This document shows, piece by piece, positions 53,484 to 62,073 of a stretch of DNA of 64,000 nucleotides (within the stretch, counting starts at the first letter, position 1; every line of letters starts with the position of its first letter). Position numbers and translations under genes: made by a program. Where the stretch lies: positions 381,624 to 445,623 of the forward strand of contig DGNO01000002.1 of NCBI GenBank assembly GCA_002389665.1. Direction: 5' to 3'. Below the pieces are notes generated by a model. The model made no database searches. It was not told the origin of the DNA and was given only the letters and a program-made list of their open reading frames with translations. Source of the stretch: Rhodobiaceae bacterium UBA4490. Lineage in GTDB: Bacteria; Pseudomonadota; Alphaproteobacteria; Parvibaculales; Parvibaculaceae.

Positions 53484-54170
53484 ATGACCTTTAAGGACAG
53501 TCTTATTCCCACCAGTCTTCTCGCCGGTGCCATGTTCATTGCTGGCGGCGCGCAGGCTGCCCCGCTTGAAGACACCGCAGACGGAAGCTGGGTCACCATT
53601 ACCGGCGAGGTGGCGCAAGTTTCACCTGAAACCTTTCTGCTCGATTATGGCGGCAACACGCTTGTTGTGGAAATGGACGATTGGGACTTCTACGGAGAAG
53701 CAACGCCTCTGGTAGCAGGGGAAAGAGTGACCGTATCCGGCAAAGTCGACAAAGGTTTCTACGAAAGCCGTACGCTGGAAGCAGGCAGCATCTATGTCGA
53801 TAGCCGCAATACCTATTATTATGCCGACCCGGCCGATGAAGAGGAATGGGTCACATATGTCTCCAGTCCCGTAATCGTCGGCACCGGCGACATTGCCGAT
53901 AATATCGACCTTGCCGGCGTCGTGACGAGTACGGATGGCCGCGAATTCACGGTCGATACCGGGGCAATGGAAGCGACCGTGGACACAAGCGCCATGGCCT
54001 ATAACCCGATGGACGACGAAGGGCTGCAGAAGATCGAGAAAGGCGACTTCGTCTCGGTTTCCGGGGTAATCGAGGAGAGCTTGTTCGACGAGCGCGAGCT
54101 TGTGGCAACGACCATTCTCAGCCTCGACTACGATGTGAGCAAAAGCGGCTCCAACAACCAAGGCGGATAA
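53484..54170 (+). CDS. secreted protein with two OB-fold (BOF-like) domains
   Basis: 228 residues. A signal peptide (SLLAGAMFIAGGAQAAP, cut after QAA) is followed by two related beta-barrel modules: WVTITGEVAQVSPETFLLDYGGNTLVVEMDDWDFYGE (about 38-74) with VAGERVTVSGKVD, and DLAGVVTSTDGREFTVDTGAMEATVDTSAM (about 148-177) with KGDFVSVSGVIEE. This pattern matches bacterial OB-fold periplasmic proteins (YgiW/YdeI or DUF5666 types). The role may be binding of small or cationic ligands; unproven. ATG 53484 is chosen over 53466 because AAAGGAGG lies 5 nt upstream. Confidence 0.7.
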   Translation: MTFKDSLIPTSLLAGAMFIAGGAQAAPLEDTADGSWVTITGEVAQVSPETFLLDYGGNTLVVEMDDWDFYGEATPLVAGERVTVSGKVDKGFYESRTLEAGSIYVDSRNTYYYADPADEEEWVTYVSSPVIVGTGDIADNIDLAGVVTSTDGREFTVDTGAMEATVDTSAMAYNPMDDEGLQKIEKGDFVSVSGVIEESLFDERELVATTILSLDYDVSKSGSNNQGG

Positions 54171-54171
54171 T

Positions 54172-54202
54172 AAAAAAAAAGGGGGGGGGCTCCCCCCTTT
54201 CC
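54172..54202. repeat. A9-G9 homopolymer tract in a GC hairpin
   Basis: Nine A (54172-54180) then nine G (54181-54189), CT, six C and TTT make a hairpin AAAGGGGGG/CCCCCCTTT. The T-tract needed for a terminator would be on the minus strand, where no gene ends. Homopolymers of this length are prone to sequencing error. Confidence 0.55.
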
Positions 54203-54326
54203 GCCTCTGCGGCCTTGCCGCGCTACCGCCAAAGAACACTTGTTGATGGCAAAAGACCTGTGCCAGAAAGAAGCCCGTTTGGTTCTTGAGGCCAGCATTT
54301 GACTAAAGGGCGGCGCGGAAACGGCT

Positions 54327-55505
54327 TTGCAGCATTTCGACGTGATCATTATTGGCGCAGGCGGCGCGGGCCTGATGTGCGCCATCGAGGCGGGACGCCG
54401 GGGGCGGCGTGTGCTGCTGCTCGATCACGCGAAAAAACCGGCGGAGAAAATCCGCATTTCGGGCGGCGGGCGCTGCAACTTCACGAACCTGCATGCGGGC
54501 CCCAAAAACTTCCTCTCCCAGAACCCGCATTTCTGCATCTCCGCGCTGAAGCGCTACACGCAGCAGGACTTCATCGCCAAGGTGAAGGCCCATGGCATCG
54601 CCTATCATGAGAAAACCCTAGGCCAGCTTTTCTGTGACGGCTCCTCGCAGCAGATCATCGACATGCTGATCGGCGAAGCCAAAGAGGCCGGCGCGGAACT
54701 CTGGCTCGGCGAGGAAGTGACGGGCATCGAGAAAAGCGCCGAGGGCTTTCGCCTTTCATTCGGCGAGACGGCACTGAGCTGCGCCTCGCTTGTCATAGCA
54801 AGCGGCGGCAAGTCCATCCCCAAAATGGGCGCCACCGGTTTTGGCTATGAAATCGCCAAGCAGTTCGGTCTTAACATCGTGCCGACCCGCGCAGGCCTCG
54901 TGCCGCTGACCTTCAAGCCGGAGTTCCTTTCCCGTTTGAAAGAGCTTGCGGGGGTCGCGCAGCATGCGGCGGTGAGCTGCGGCAAGACACGCTTTGAAGA
55001 GGCGCTGCTCTTCACGCACCGGGGCCTTAGCGGCCCGGCCATCCTGCAAATTTCTTCTTATTGGCGGGAAGGCGAAGAAATTGCCGTCAACCTGGTGCCG
55101 GGCCGTGACCTTTTGGCGGAACTTAAAGCCGCGCGCCAGGCCCAACCGAAACAGGAACTGCGCACCGCCCTTTCCCAGATCCTTCCCAAACGCCTTGCCG
55201 AAAAACTTTGCGAGATTCACGGGTTCGATGGCCGGCTTGCCGATCTGTCCGACAAATATCTTGCCCGCGCCGCGCAAAACCTGACCGATTGGCGTATCCT
55301 GCCGAACGGCACTGAGGGCTACCGGACGGCCGAGGTGACACTGGGCGGGGTCGATACGGACGGTCTTTCCTCCCGCACCATGGAAGCGCGCGAGGTACCG
55401 GGGCTTTATTTCATCGGCGAAGTGGTGGATGTGACGGGGCATCTGGGCGGTTTCAATTTTCAATGGGCCTGGTCCTCCGGCCATGCGGCGGGACAATATG
55501 TGTGA
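54327..55505 (+). CDS. NAD(P)/FAD-dependent oxidoreductase, HI0933/YhiN family
   Basis: 392 residues. FAD site DVIIIGAGGAGLMCAIEAGRRGRRVLLLD (residues 5-33), then the YhiN signature EKIRISGGGRCNFTN (45-59) and a C-terminal GLYFIGEVVDVTGHLGGFNFQWAWSSGHAAG (about 357-388). The reaction is unknown. The start is TTG 54327; no ATG gives the full Rossmann strand. It precedes slyX by 44 bp. Confidence 0.88.
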   Translation: MQHFDVIIIGAGGAGLMCAIEAGRRGRRVLLLDHAKKPAEKIRISGGGRCNFTNLHAGPKNFLSQNPHFCISALKRYTQQDFIAKVKAHGIAYHEKTLGQLFCDGSSQQIIDMLIGEAKEAGAELWLGEEVTGIEKSAEGFRLSFGETALSCASLVIASGGKSIPKMGATGFGYEIAKQFGLNIVPTRAGLVPLTFKPEFLSRLKELAGVAQHAAVSCGKTRFEEALLFTHRGLSGPAILQISSYWREGEEIAVNLVPGRDLLAELKAARQAQPKQELRTALSQILPKRLAEKLCEIHGFDGRLADLSDKYLARAAQNLTDWRILPNGTEGYRTAEVTLGGVDTDGLSSRTMEAREVPGLYFIGEVVDVTGHLGGFNFQWAWSSGHAAGQYV

Positions 55506-55549
55506 ACGGCACAGCAAAGCGTTGGGGGCGAAGCGATGAGGGCAAAGCG

Positions 55550-55774
55550 ATGAGTGAAATGGCAGACCTGGAAGCGCGGCTGGCCGACCTTGAAAGCCAC
55601 CTCGCGCATCAAGATGAAACCGTGACGGGTCTCAATGACGTCGTGACTGAGCAATGGCAGCAGATCGACCGGCTGACCCGGCAGGTCGCCCACCTCATCG
55701 AGCGCCTCTCCCTTGCCGAAGAAGCGCTGGAAAAGACGGTGGGTCCGGCGCATCAGCGCCCGCCCCACTACTAA
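55550..55774 (+). CDS. slyX: SlyX family protein
   Basis: 74 residues. The heptad-repeat coiled coil (LEARLADLESHLAHQDETVTGLNDVVTEQWQQIDRL as the long helix) and the C-terminal PPHY are diagnostic of SlyX. The function is unknown in spite of the linkage with slyD in enterobacteria. ATG 55550 follows GGCAAAGCG; upstream codons belong to no domain. Confidence 0.88.
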   Translation: MSEMADLEARLADLESHLAHQDETVTGLNDVVTEQWQQIDRLTRQVAHLIERLSLAEEALEKTVGPAHQRPPHY

Positions 55775-55802
55775 AAGCCGGCGAAATACCTATAGTGCCG
55801 CC

Positions 55803-56228
55803 ATGATACCCGTGACCCCGCATATCTCACTGCCGGAAGAAGAGATCAGCCTGAGCTTCATCCGCGCTTCCGGGCCCGGCGGGCAGAACGTCAATAAGGT
55901 TGCTAGCGCCGTGCAATTGCGCTTCGATGCGCGCGGCTCCCGCGCCCTGCCTTACGAGGTCAAAAGCCGCCTTTCCTCTATCGCCGGCTCGCGCATGACG
56001 AAAGAAGGCGTGATCGTGATCACCGCCAACCGCTTCCGCACCCAGGAAGCGAACCGCGAGGACGCAATCGAACGCTTGAAAGAGCTGATTGCCCGCGCGG
56101 CTATAAAGCCGAAACCGCGCATCCCAACCCGGATCAGCCGCAACCAGAAGAAAAAGCGGCTCGAGGAAAAAACCAAACGCGCGCATATCAAACGCGCCAG
56201 AAGCGGGAAGATCCGTTTTGACGACTAG
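55803..56228 (+). CDS. arfB: alternative ribosome-rescue factor ArfB (YaeJ)
   Basis: 141 residues. Release-factor-like GGQ domain: SFIRASGPGGQNVNKVASAVQLRF; the GGQ motif hydrolyses peptidyl-tRNA on stalled ribosomes. The Lys/Arg-rich C-terminal tail (RISRNQKKKRLEEKTKRAHIKRARSGK, split over residues 110-137) enters the mRNA channel in this family. ATG 55803 is standard. Its stop lies inside the next gene. Confidence 0.93.
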   Translation: MIPVTPHISLPEEEISLSFIRASGPGGQNVNKVASAVQLRFDARGSRALPYEVKSRLSSIAGSRMTKEGVIVITANRFRTQEANREDAIERLKELIARAAIKPKPRIPTRISRNQKKKRLEEKTKRAHIKRARSGKIRFDD

Positions 56229-56889
56229 CAGCGAGCGCCCCTTCATCTATGCCCCGCCCGTGGAGCCCTATCTGACGGTGCTTCATCAGGACGAAGATAT
56301 TCTCGTGCTCGACAAACCGTCGGGCCTCTTGAGCGTGCCGGGACGCCCGCTCGAGCACCGCGACTGCCTGGCAAGCCGGGCGCAGGAACAATTTCCGAGC
56401 GCCACGGTCGTCCACCGGCTCGACCTCGACACGTCCGGCGTCATCGTCATGGCGCTGCACCGCAAAGCGCACCGTCATCTCGGCCTGCAGTTCGAGCGGC
56501 GCAAAACGCAGAAAACCTATATCGCCCGCGTCTGGGGGCAGGTCGAAGAAGATGAAGGCCGGGTCGATTTGCCGCTCACCATCGACTGGCCGAACCGGCC
56601 CAAGCACATTGTCGATCATGAAACGGGCCGGCCCTCGCAAACCGACTGGCAAGTCATGGACCGTGAAGCGGAGGCAACGCGCATGCGCCTCACCCCCATC
56701 ACCGGGCGCTCGCACCAGCTGCGCGTTCACATGCTCGCGCTCGGCCACCCGATTATCGGCGACCCGCTTTATGCACCCGATGACGCCTTTCATGCCGCGC
56801 CGCGCCTGCAGCTTCATGCCGAAAGCCTGACGCTGCATCACCCGAAAGACGGCGAGCTCGTCACCTTCACCGTGCCCTGCCCTTTTTGA
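56218..56889 (+). CDS. RluA family pseudouridine synthase
   Basis: 223 residues. The catalytic Asp is in HRLDLDTSGVIVMA; DILVLDKPSGLLSVPG and TPITGRSHQLRVHMLALGHPIIGD also match the RluA type that modifies 23S rRNA U746 and tRNA U32. The start codon is TTG at 56218, overlapping arfB by 11 bp, so translation is coupled. RluA itself or a close relative cannot be told apart without alignment. Confidence 0.9.
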   Translation: MTTSSERPFIYAPPVEPYLTVLHQDEDILVLDKPSGLLSVPGRPLEHRDCLASRAQEQFPSATVVHRLDLDTSGVIVMALHRKAHRHLGLQFERRKTQKTYIARVWGQVEEDEGRVDLPLTIDWPNRPKHIVDHETGRPSQTDWQVMDREAEATRMRLTPITGRSHQLRVHMLALGHPIIGDPLYAPDDAFHAAPRLQLHAESLTLHHPKDGELVTFTVPCPF

Positions 56890-56925
56890 TTGCCTGAAAA
56901 GCGCCGCCTCCCTTAGCATCGCTCA

Positions 56926-57693
56926 ATGACGGACGATGATCTCCTATGGCGCGCCGAACGCGCCTGTCTCGATGCCTGGCCGGCAGAAACGGAAGCAGCG
57001 CAGCTAGGCTGGCTCCTGCGCCATTCGGGCGGCCCGACAAGACGCCCCAACTCCCTGAACCCTACCCGCAGCGCGGCACACGAATGCGGCGCGCTGATCG
57101 ACGCAGCAGACGCTTTTTACACCGCACGCGGGCAGCGGCCGATCTTCCGCCTGTCCGATATTGGTCCCGATATCGGAAAAGAGCTCGACCAAGCAGGCTA
57201 TGGCGGTGAAGAAGGCCGGTCGCTCACGCTTCTGGCCGAAGAGATCGCCGTCCCGACAGATGCGCCCTGCCATAAAGTCAGCCTGTCACGGGCGCCGTCG
57301 CAAAACTGGATTGCCGCCCGCCACGCCTTGAGCGGCACGCCTTCAGAGGATCAACCCTTCTATAACAGGATGCTTACCCTGATCCGCGGACCGGTCTGCT
57401 TTGCCGCACTGGAGGTAGAAGGCGTGCCCTGCGCGCAGGCTTATGGAACCATCCAGCAGGGCCTTCTCGTGCTGGAATCGGTGGTCACGGATGCCGCCTG
57501 CCGGAATAAAGGCTATGGGCGTGCTGTGGTCGGCGCCTTGCTCGGCTGGGGCAAGAAAATGGGCGCGGAAGCGGCCTGCTTGCAGGTCGTTGCGGACAAC
57601 GATCCGGCACTGTCGCTTTATGCGCGGCTCGGTTTTTCCAAGACGCTTTACGGCTACCATTACCGCAGGAAAGAAAACGCGCCTGCTCAATAG
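56926..57693 (+). CDS. GNAT family N-acetyltransferase
   Basis: 255 residues. The C-terminal GNAT fold (about 160-255) has VLESVVTDAACRNKGYGRAVVGALLGWGKKMGAEAACLQVVADNDPALSLYARLGF as a complete acetyl-CoA-binding unit with the YARLGF ending. The N-terminal half (1-155) is a divergent GNAT-like domain. The substrate is unknown. Its 3' end overlaps the convergent tamB end by 7 bp. Confidence 0.82.
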   Translation: MTDDDLLWRAERACLDAWPAETEAAQLGWLLRHSGGPTRRPNSLNPTRSAAHECGALIDAADAFYTARGQRPIFRLSDIGPDIGKELDQAGYGGEEGRSLTLLAEEIAVPTDAPCHKVSLSRAPSQNWIAARHALSGTPSEDQPFYNRMLTLIRGPVCFAALEVEGVPCAQAYGTIQQGLLVLESVVTDAACRNKGYGRAVVGALLGWGKKMGAEAACLQVVADNDPALSLYARLGFSKTLYGYHYRRKENAPAQ

Positions 57694-60600
57694 TCCCAGT
57701 TGAACTCGACGCCGACATCGTTCTCGCCCGTCACGCCGGTTTCACTGCGCAGGGAAATATTGGGGGTGACTTCCACTTCCACGGAGACCGCGCCGGTATT
57801 ATCCGTCAGGCCCTTTTTCAGCCCGATATAAACGTCCTCGCTGACATAGGACCCGGCTTCCACTGCCGCGCCTTTCTCCGCCGCGCCGCCCGATTCAACC
57901 CGCAAGACATCGACGCCCAGCACCCCGCGCGCAAAATCGAGAACGCCCGGCCCGCCGCCTGTCGCCCCAGTAAGCTCGCCCACCGCAAGAGCAAGCTGCG
58001 CGGCTTCCAGAGCCGAAAGGCTTGCCCGGCTTTTGCCGAAAAGAACACGCGAGACGATCTCTTCTTCGGGCAGAGAGGGAACGGAACTGAGAGTGATTGA
58101 AGGACGCGAGGCCGGGCCTTGCGCACGCGCCGTGACGGTAAGGCCGTCGCTTTGATGTTCGGCCACCACATCGATGCGCGGGGCGATGGGCTGGTTGCCC
58201 TGAAAATTAATCTTCCCGCTTTTCAATGTGAATTCTTTCGTCAGCACGCTTAAGAACCCGCGCACCAAACGCAGCTCGCCTGTCAGGCGCGGCTCTTCGC
58301 CTGAGCCTTTGACATCAAGCGCGCCTTCCCATTCTGAATCAAGCCCGCGCCCGCGCACAAAAACGCGTTTCGGCATCGTTACTGCAATGTCGAGAGAAAG
58401 ATCGAAAGCCTCTTCTTCATCGCTTTCGGCTTTGCCGTCCGTCCCGCGCACCTCCTTTACATTCAGCACCGCAACTTCCGGCGGAAACTCTTCCGGAATG
58501 CGCACCAAGACGCCGTCCGTGCGGACCTTTCCGGCAATCGTCGCCGCCGCTGCATCCCCTTCGATTTCCAGCTTACCGGAGGCCCGCGCGGTGATGTCAT
58601 CGCGGCGCATGGCGGCAAATTGCGAGAACGACATATCAAGCTCAAAAGGAAAGCCGCTTTCCGGTGCGATCTCTGCGGCACCGCTCGCCGAGAAATTTCC
58701 CTTCTCCCCGTCGGCGCCGGAAAGCTGCGTCACCTCAATGCGGCTTTCTTCAAGCGCTGCCTCCAAGACGAGCGATGTGATGAGCGTACCGGTATCGAGA
58801 TTTTCATAAGCCCCCTCTTCGATACGCAGGCTGCCGCTCACTTCCGGCCGGTCCACCGTGCCGCTTGCCTGTGCGCTGAGCCGCGTTCGCCCTTTCAGCC
58901 GGTGCGCATCGAGCGGCACAAGCGCCCACAAGGTGCCGACCTCTCCCTGCCAGTTCAAAGATGCATCGAGCCGCCCATTGCCGGGCACCTCCGGCAGCCA
59001 GCCTTTTGCCGGCATGCGCAGCGGCAAGCTGATACGTCCTGCAGGCGAAAGCGCCTCCTCGCCTTGAGCAAAGCGCAGCTGCGTGCCGAGCCGGTTCCCC
59101 TCCCACTCGGAACGAAGCTCGATCGTGGAGCGCGGCATTTCTTCTTCCTGCGCGCGGGCAAGATCATCAAGCCGCAATTGCAAGCTGCCCGAGGGCCGCG
59201 CGCGCATGCCCGAGAGCGACAAGGCGCCCGACATGGTGCCGCGCAAATCGCCCGTCGCCCAGAAGGGATCGAGCGCGCCCATGGGAAGCGCGCTGAGGCT
59301 GAGCGTGCCGTCAAGGCGGGGACCAAGCGTCAGACCGCCCTTTAACTGCCCCTCCCCATAGCTCATATCGAGCCCTTCAACACGAAGCGCCCCCGGCGCG
59401 CTGACAAGGCGGGCAGGCGCATGAAGAGCCAGCTTCCTGCCGGCAAAGCGACCGGTAAGGTTTTCAAGTTCCAGCACCGTGTCATTGCCTTGCAGCGTAA
59501 GCTTGCCGTTTGTTTCCATCGCAAGCGGTCCGCGGAAGCGGCCTTTGGCGCTGCTGCCGAAGGTAAAGGCATCGAAGCCCCCATCGGCGGTAAAGGTCAA
59601 TGTCTCCAGCCGCGCGCTGCCCGCATCGAGACCCTTCGCCGCCACCTTGCCAGTAAAGCGCGGCGTCTCCATCAAGTTCCAGGCACTCATGTTAAAATCG
59701 GCCCGCGCGGCCTCAAACAGCACATCGCCTGCGTCCGAGAGCGTAAAGTCGTTCATCTGCCCTTTAAGGCGCGCATTCTGCCCGCTTCTGCTGCCTTGCG
59801 GGCCGGAAAGAACGATCTTGGCGTCAATCGCGCCGCTGCCGCCAAATCCGGCCAGCGGCAGCCAGGGCGAAAGCGACGGTATATCCACCGTGAAATTCCC
59901 TTTGGCGGGCGCCCCGCCCAGCGGCACGGTAGCGGCGCCGGAAAGACGGCTTTCCCCCGAGGTAAGTGAGAGATCGCGAAGCGCGAGCCTTTCATCTTCC
60001 AGCACGTAAAGAAAATCGCCCACAAGCGGCCCGAGTGACGTATCGCCGCTCAACTCGATCTTCCCTTCCGGCGCGCGCAAAATCTCGCGGGCCGTAAAGC
60101 GGATTTCCCCCTCCTTCACCGAAAATCCATCCGCGTCCAAAGAGGGAAGCTGCGCTGTGCCGCTGAGACGGGGCGCCGCGAAGGTGCCGGCTAGCGCGCC
60201 TTCCACCTGCAAGGGGCCGGAAAGCTTCGCACCGAGCGCCCCGGAAAGAACATTCGCCTCGGGAAGCAAGAGCACGTAACTGCCCGCCGCCACGCCGCCT
60301 TCCGGCAGATCGGCAGAGGCTTCGAAAGTGAGATGCGGTGTGGTGAGTGTGAGCTTACCGAGCGAGAAGCGCCCAGGCCCGCGGGAAAGCGCGGCATTGA
60401 TATCCACCCTGCCGGACAAAAGGAGGTCTGGAATTTCCGCGCCCAGCGCGAGCTGCTCGAACCCGGCATCGAGCTCCGCTTCGAGCACCTCCCCGCCCTG
60501 CTCGAAGTGCGCAGAAAGACTGCCCTGCCCGCGCCCGGAAAGACCGGTACCGGCAAGGGTGGCAAGGGGAGAAAGATCACCGCTTTCAAATGCGAGATCG

Positions 60601-62072
60601 GCGCGGCCTGTCTCTTCCTGCAGAGCGTAACCCGCAGAGCCGGTGAACTGCACGAACGGCGCTTCAAAGGAAATTTCCTGTGCGTCGACTTCCGTCTTTT
60701 CCCGGTCGAATGTGCCTTCCGCGGCAAGGCGCCAGAGCTGACCAGCAATATCGGGTGTATCTTCATTTTGCACACGCACGTCCACCGCCTTGCCGGCAAG
60801 CGAGAAACGGTGCGAGGCGCCCGTGGAAAGCAGGCCCTGCTCATCGAGATCGAGCTGCGTTTCGATGCGCGCCGCGCGGAAGGCGCCGCTGCGGAAATCA
60901 TCGAGCCTGATCGTGCCGCTCAAAGCCGGGAAAGACAGCTCGCCCGAAACATCGCCTGCAAACTCGATACGCGCTGCCTCTGCGCCGGGCAGTAAGGCGC
61001 TTGCTGCTTCTTTGTCCGCAATGCCCGCCTCGATCCGGCCTTCAAGCGCGCCGCTCGTCAGATCCGCTTCGCCGTCGAAGCGGGCATTCAGCTCCTTGCC
61101 CTTCACTCTCAACGTGCCAAGCGTCAACGCGCCGCGCCGCGACCAATCGCCAGCCAGATAAAAACCTGGCTCCGTACCGAAAAGGGCCGCAAGGTCGCCT
61201 TCACGCAGGGTCGGGGCGGAAAGCTTCCCTTCCAGCGTAAAGCGCGGACCCTCATCTTCCCGCAGTCTTAGGTCTGTGCCCAAATTGAAAAGCCCTTCGG
61301 CGCGCAGATTGAGCCCGCCATTCCAATTCGAGAGCGGCCCCTTGCCGTTCAGCGCGGCGGAAAACGCAGCGCCTTCTCCAAGGCCGAGCGCGCCTGCAAC
61401 CAGCCCGCCCTCCGGCTCCTCGATACAAAAGGCAATCTCGAGATACTCATCGCTCAGCCGGTAGAGCGATTGCCAGGTAAACGTATCGGCTTTGCCGTCG
61501 AGCCGCTCCACCTCAAGGGACGTGCGCAGCACGCCCTCCTCCGGGCGGGTTTGCGCGGTAAGACGCAAGATCGCGGCTTCCCCGATCACGCTTGGGCCAA
61601 GACCGAGCTTTTCGACTTCCGCTTCTTTTAAAGAAAGCCGGGCAAGAAGGGGGAGCGGCAAGGAAAAACCTTCCTCGCTTGCCGTCTCTTCCGGCGCGTC
61701 CAGCAGGCGCGGCAAATCCACCCGCCCGGCATGCAGCCTCTCGATGGAGATATCTCCGGCAAGAAGCGCGAGCGGGTTCCAGTCGAGCGCAACCCTTTCC
61801 GCGCTCAGCCAAACGCCCGCGTCGTCTTCCGCTTCGATCTTTTGAATGCGGATGGCATGAGGCAGATAACCGTCCAGCCCCATGATATGAAAGGTGGTAC
61901 TGTCATCACTCAGCGCCGCTTCGGTCATGGCGGCAAGGCGCGCCTTTCCCCATCCGGTTTGCAAAGCGCCATAGGCAAGGACGACGAACAGAAGACACAG
62001 CGCGAGCACCGCCAACAAGCCGAAGCCCGTCCAGCGCACTACCTTGCGTGCTATGTCGGCGCGCCATTCCAC
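57687..62072 (-). CDS. tamB: translocation and assembly module protein TamB (DUF490)
   Basis: 1461 residues. An N-terminal signal anchor (about 13-36) is followed by a very long beta-rich repeat region and the C-terminal DUF490 domain (about 1120-1461, containing GKINFQGNQPIAPRIDVVAEHQ and ending YVSEDVYIGLKKG...GVEFNWDY). TamB spans the periplasm and, with TamA, handles outer-membrane protein insertion and lipid transport. The start codon is GTG at 62072, one base after the tamA stop; the pair is one operon. Confidence 0.94.
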   Translation of the reverse strand: MEWRADIARKVVRWTGFGLLAVLALCLLFVVLAYGALQTGWGKARLAAMTEAALSDDSTTFHIMGLDGYLPHAIRIQKIEAEDDAGVWLSAERVALDWNPLALLAGDISIERLHAGRVDLPRLLDAPEETASEEGFSLPLPLLARLSLKEAEVEKLGLGPSVIGEAAILRLTAQTRPEEGVLRTSLEVERLDGKADTFTWQSLYRLSDEYLEIAFCIEEPEGGLVAGALGLGEGAAFSAALNGKGPLSNWNGGLNLRAEGLFNLGTDLRLREDEGPRFTLEGKLSAPTLREGDLAALFGTEPGFYLAGDWSRRGALTLGTLRVKGKELNARFDGEADLTSGALEGRIEAGIADKEAASALLPGAEAARIEFAGDVSGELSFPALSGTIRLDDFRSGAFRAARIETQLDLDEQGLLSTGASHRFSLAGKAVDVRVQNEDTPDIAGQLWRLAAEGTFDREKTEVDAQEISFEAPFVQFTGSAGYALQEETGRADLAFESGDLSPLATLAGTGLSGRGQGSLSAHFEQGGEVLEAELDAGFEQLALGAEIPDLLLSGRVDINAALSRGPGRFSLGKLTLTTPHLTFEASADLPEGGVAAGSYVLLLPEANVLSGALGAKLSGPLQVEGALAGTFAAPRLSGTAQLPSLDADGFSVKEGEIRFTAREILRAPEGKIELSGDTSLGPLVGDFLYVLEDERLALRDLSLTSGESRLSGAATVPLGGAPAKGNFTVDIPSLSPWLPLAGFGGSGAIDAKIVLSGPQGSRSGQNARLKGQMNDFTLSDAGDVLFEAARADFNMSAWNLMETPRFTGKVAAKGLDAGSARLETLTFTADGGFDAFTFGSSAKGRFRGPLAMETNGKLTLQGNDTVLELENLTGRFAGRKLALHAPARLVSAPGALRVEGLDMSYGEGQLKGGLTLGPRLDGTLSLSALPMGALDPFWATGDLRGTMSGALSLSGMRARPSGSLQLRLDDLARAQEEEMPRSTIELRSEWEGNRLGTQLRFAQGEEALSPAGRISLPLRMPAKGWLPEVPGNGRLDASLNWQGEVGTLWALVPLDAHRLKGRTRLSAQASGTVDRPEVSGSLRIEEGAYENLDTGTLITSLVLEAALEESRIEVTQLSGADGEKGNFSASGAAEIAPESGFPFELDMSFSQFAAMRRDDITARASGKLEIEGDAAAATIAGKVRTDGVLVRIPEEFPPEVAVLNVKEVRGTDGKAESDEEEAFDLSLDIAVTMPKRVFVRGRGLDSEWEGALDVKGSGEEPRLTGELRLVRGFLSVLTKEFTLKSGKINFQGNQPIAPRIDVVAEHQSDGLTVTARAQGPASRPSITLSSVPSLPEEEIVSRVLFGKSRASLSALEAAQLALAVGELTGATGGGPGVLDFARGVLGVDVLRVESGGAAEKGAAVEAGSYVSEDVYIGLKKGLTDNTGAVSVEVEVTPNISLRSETGVTGENDVGVEFNWDY

Positions 62073-62073
62073 T

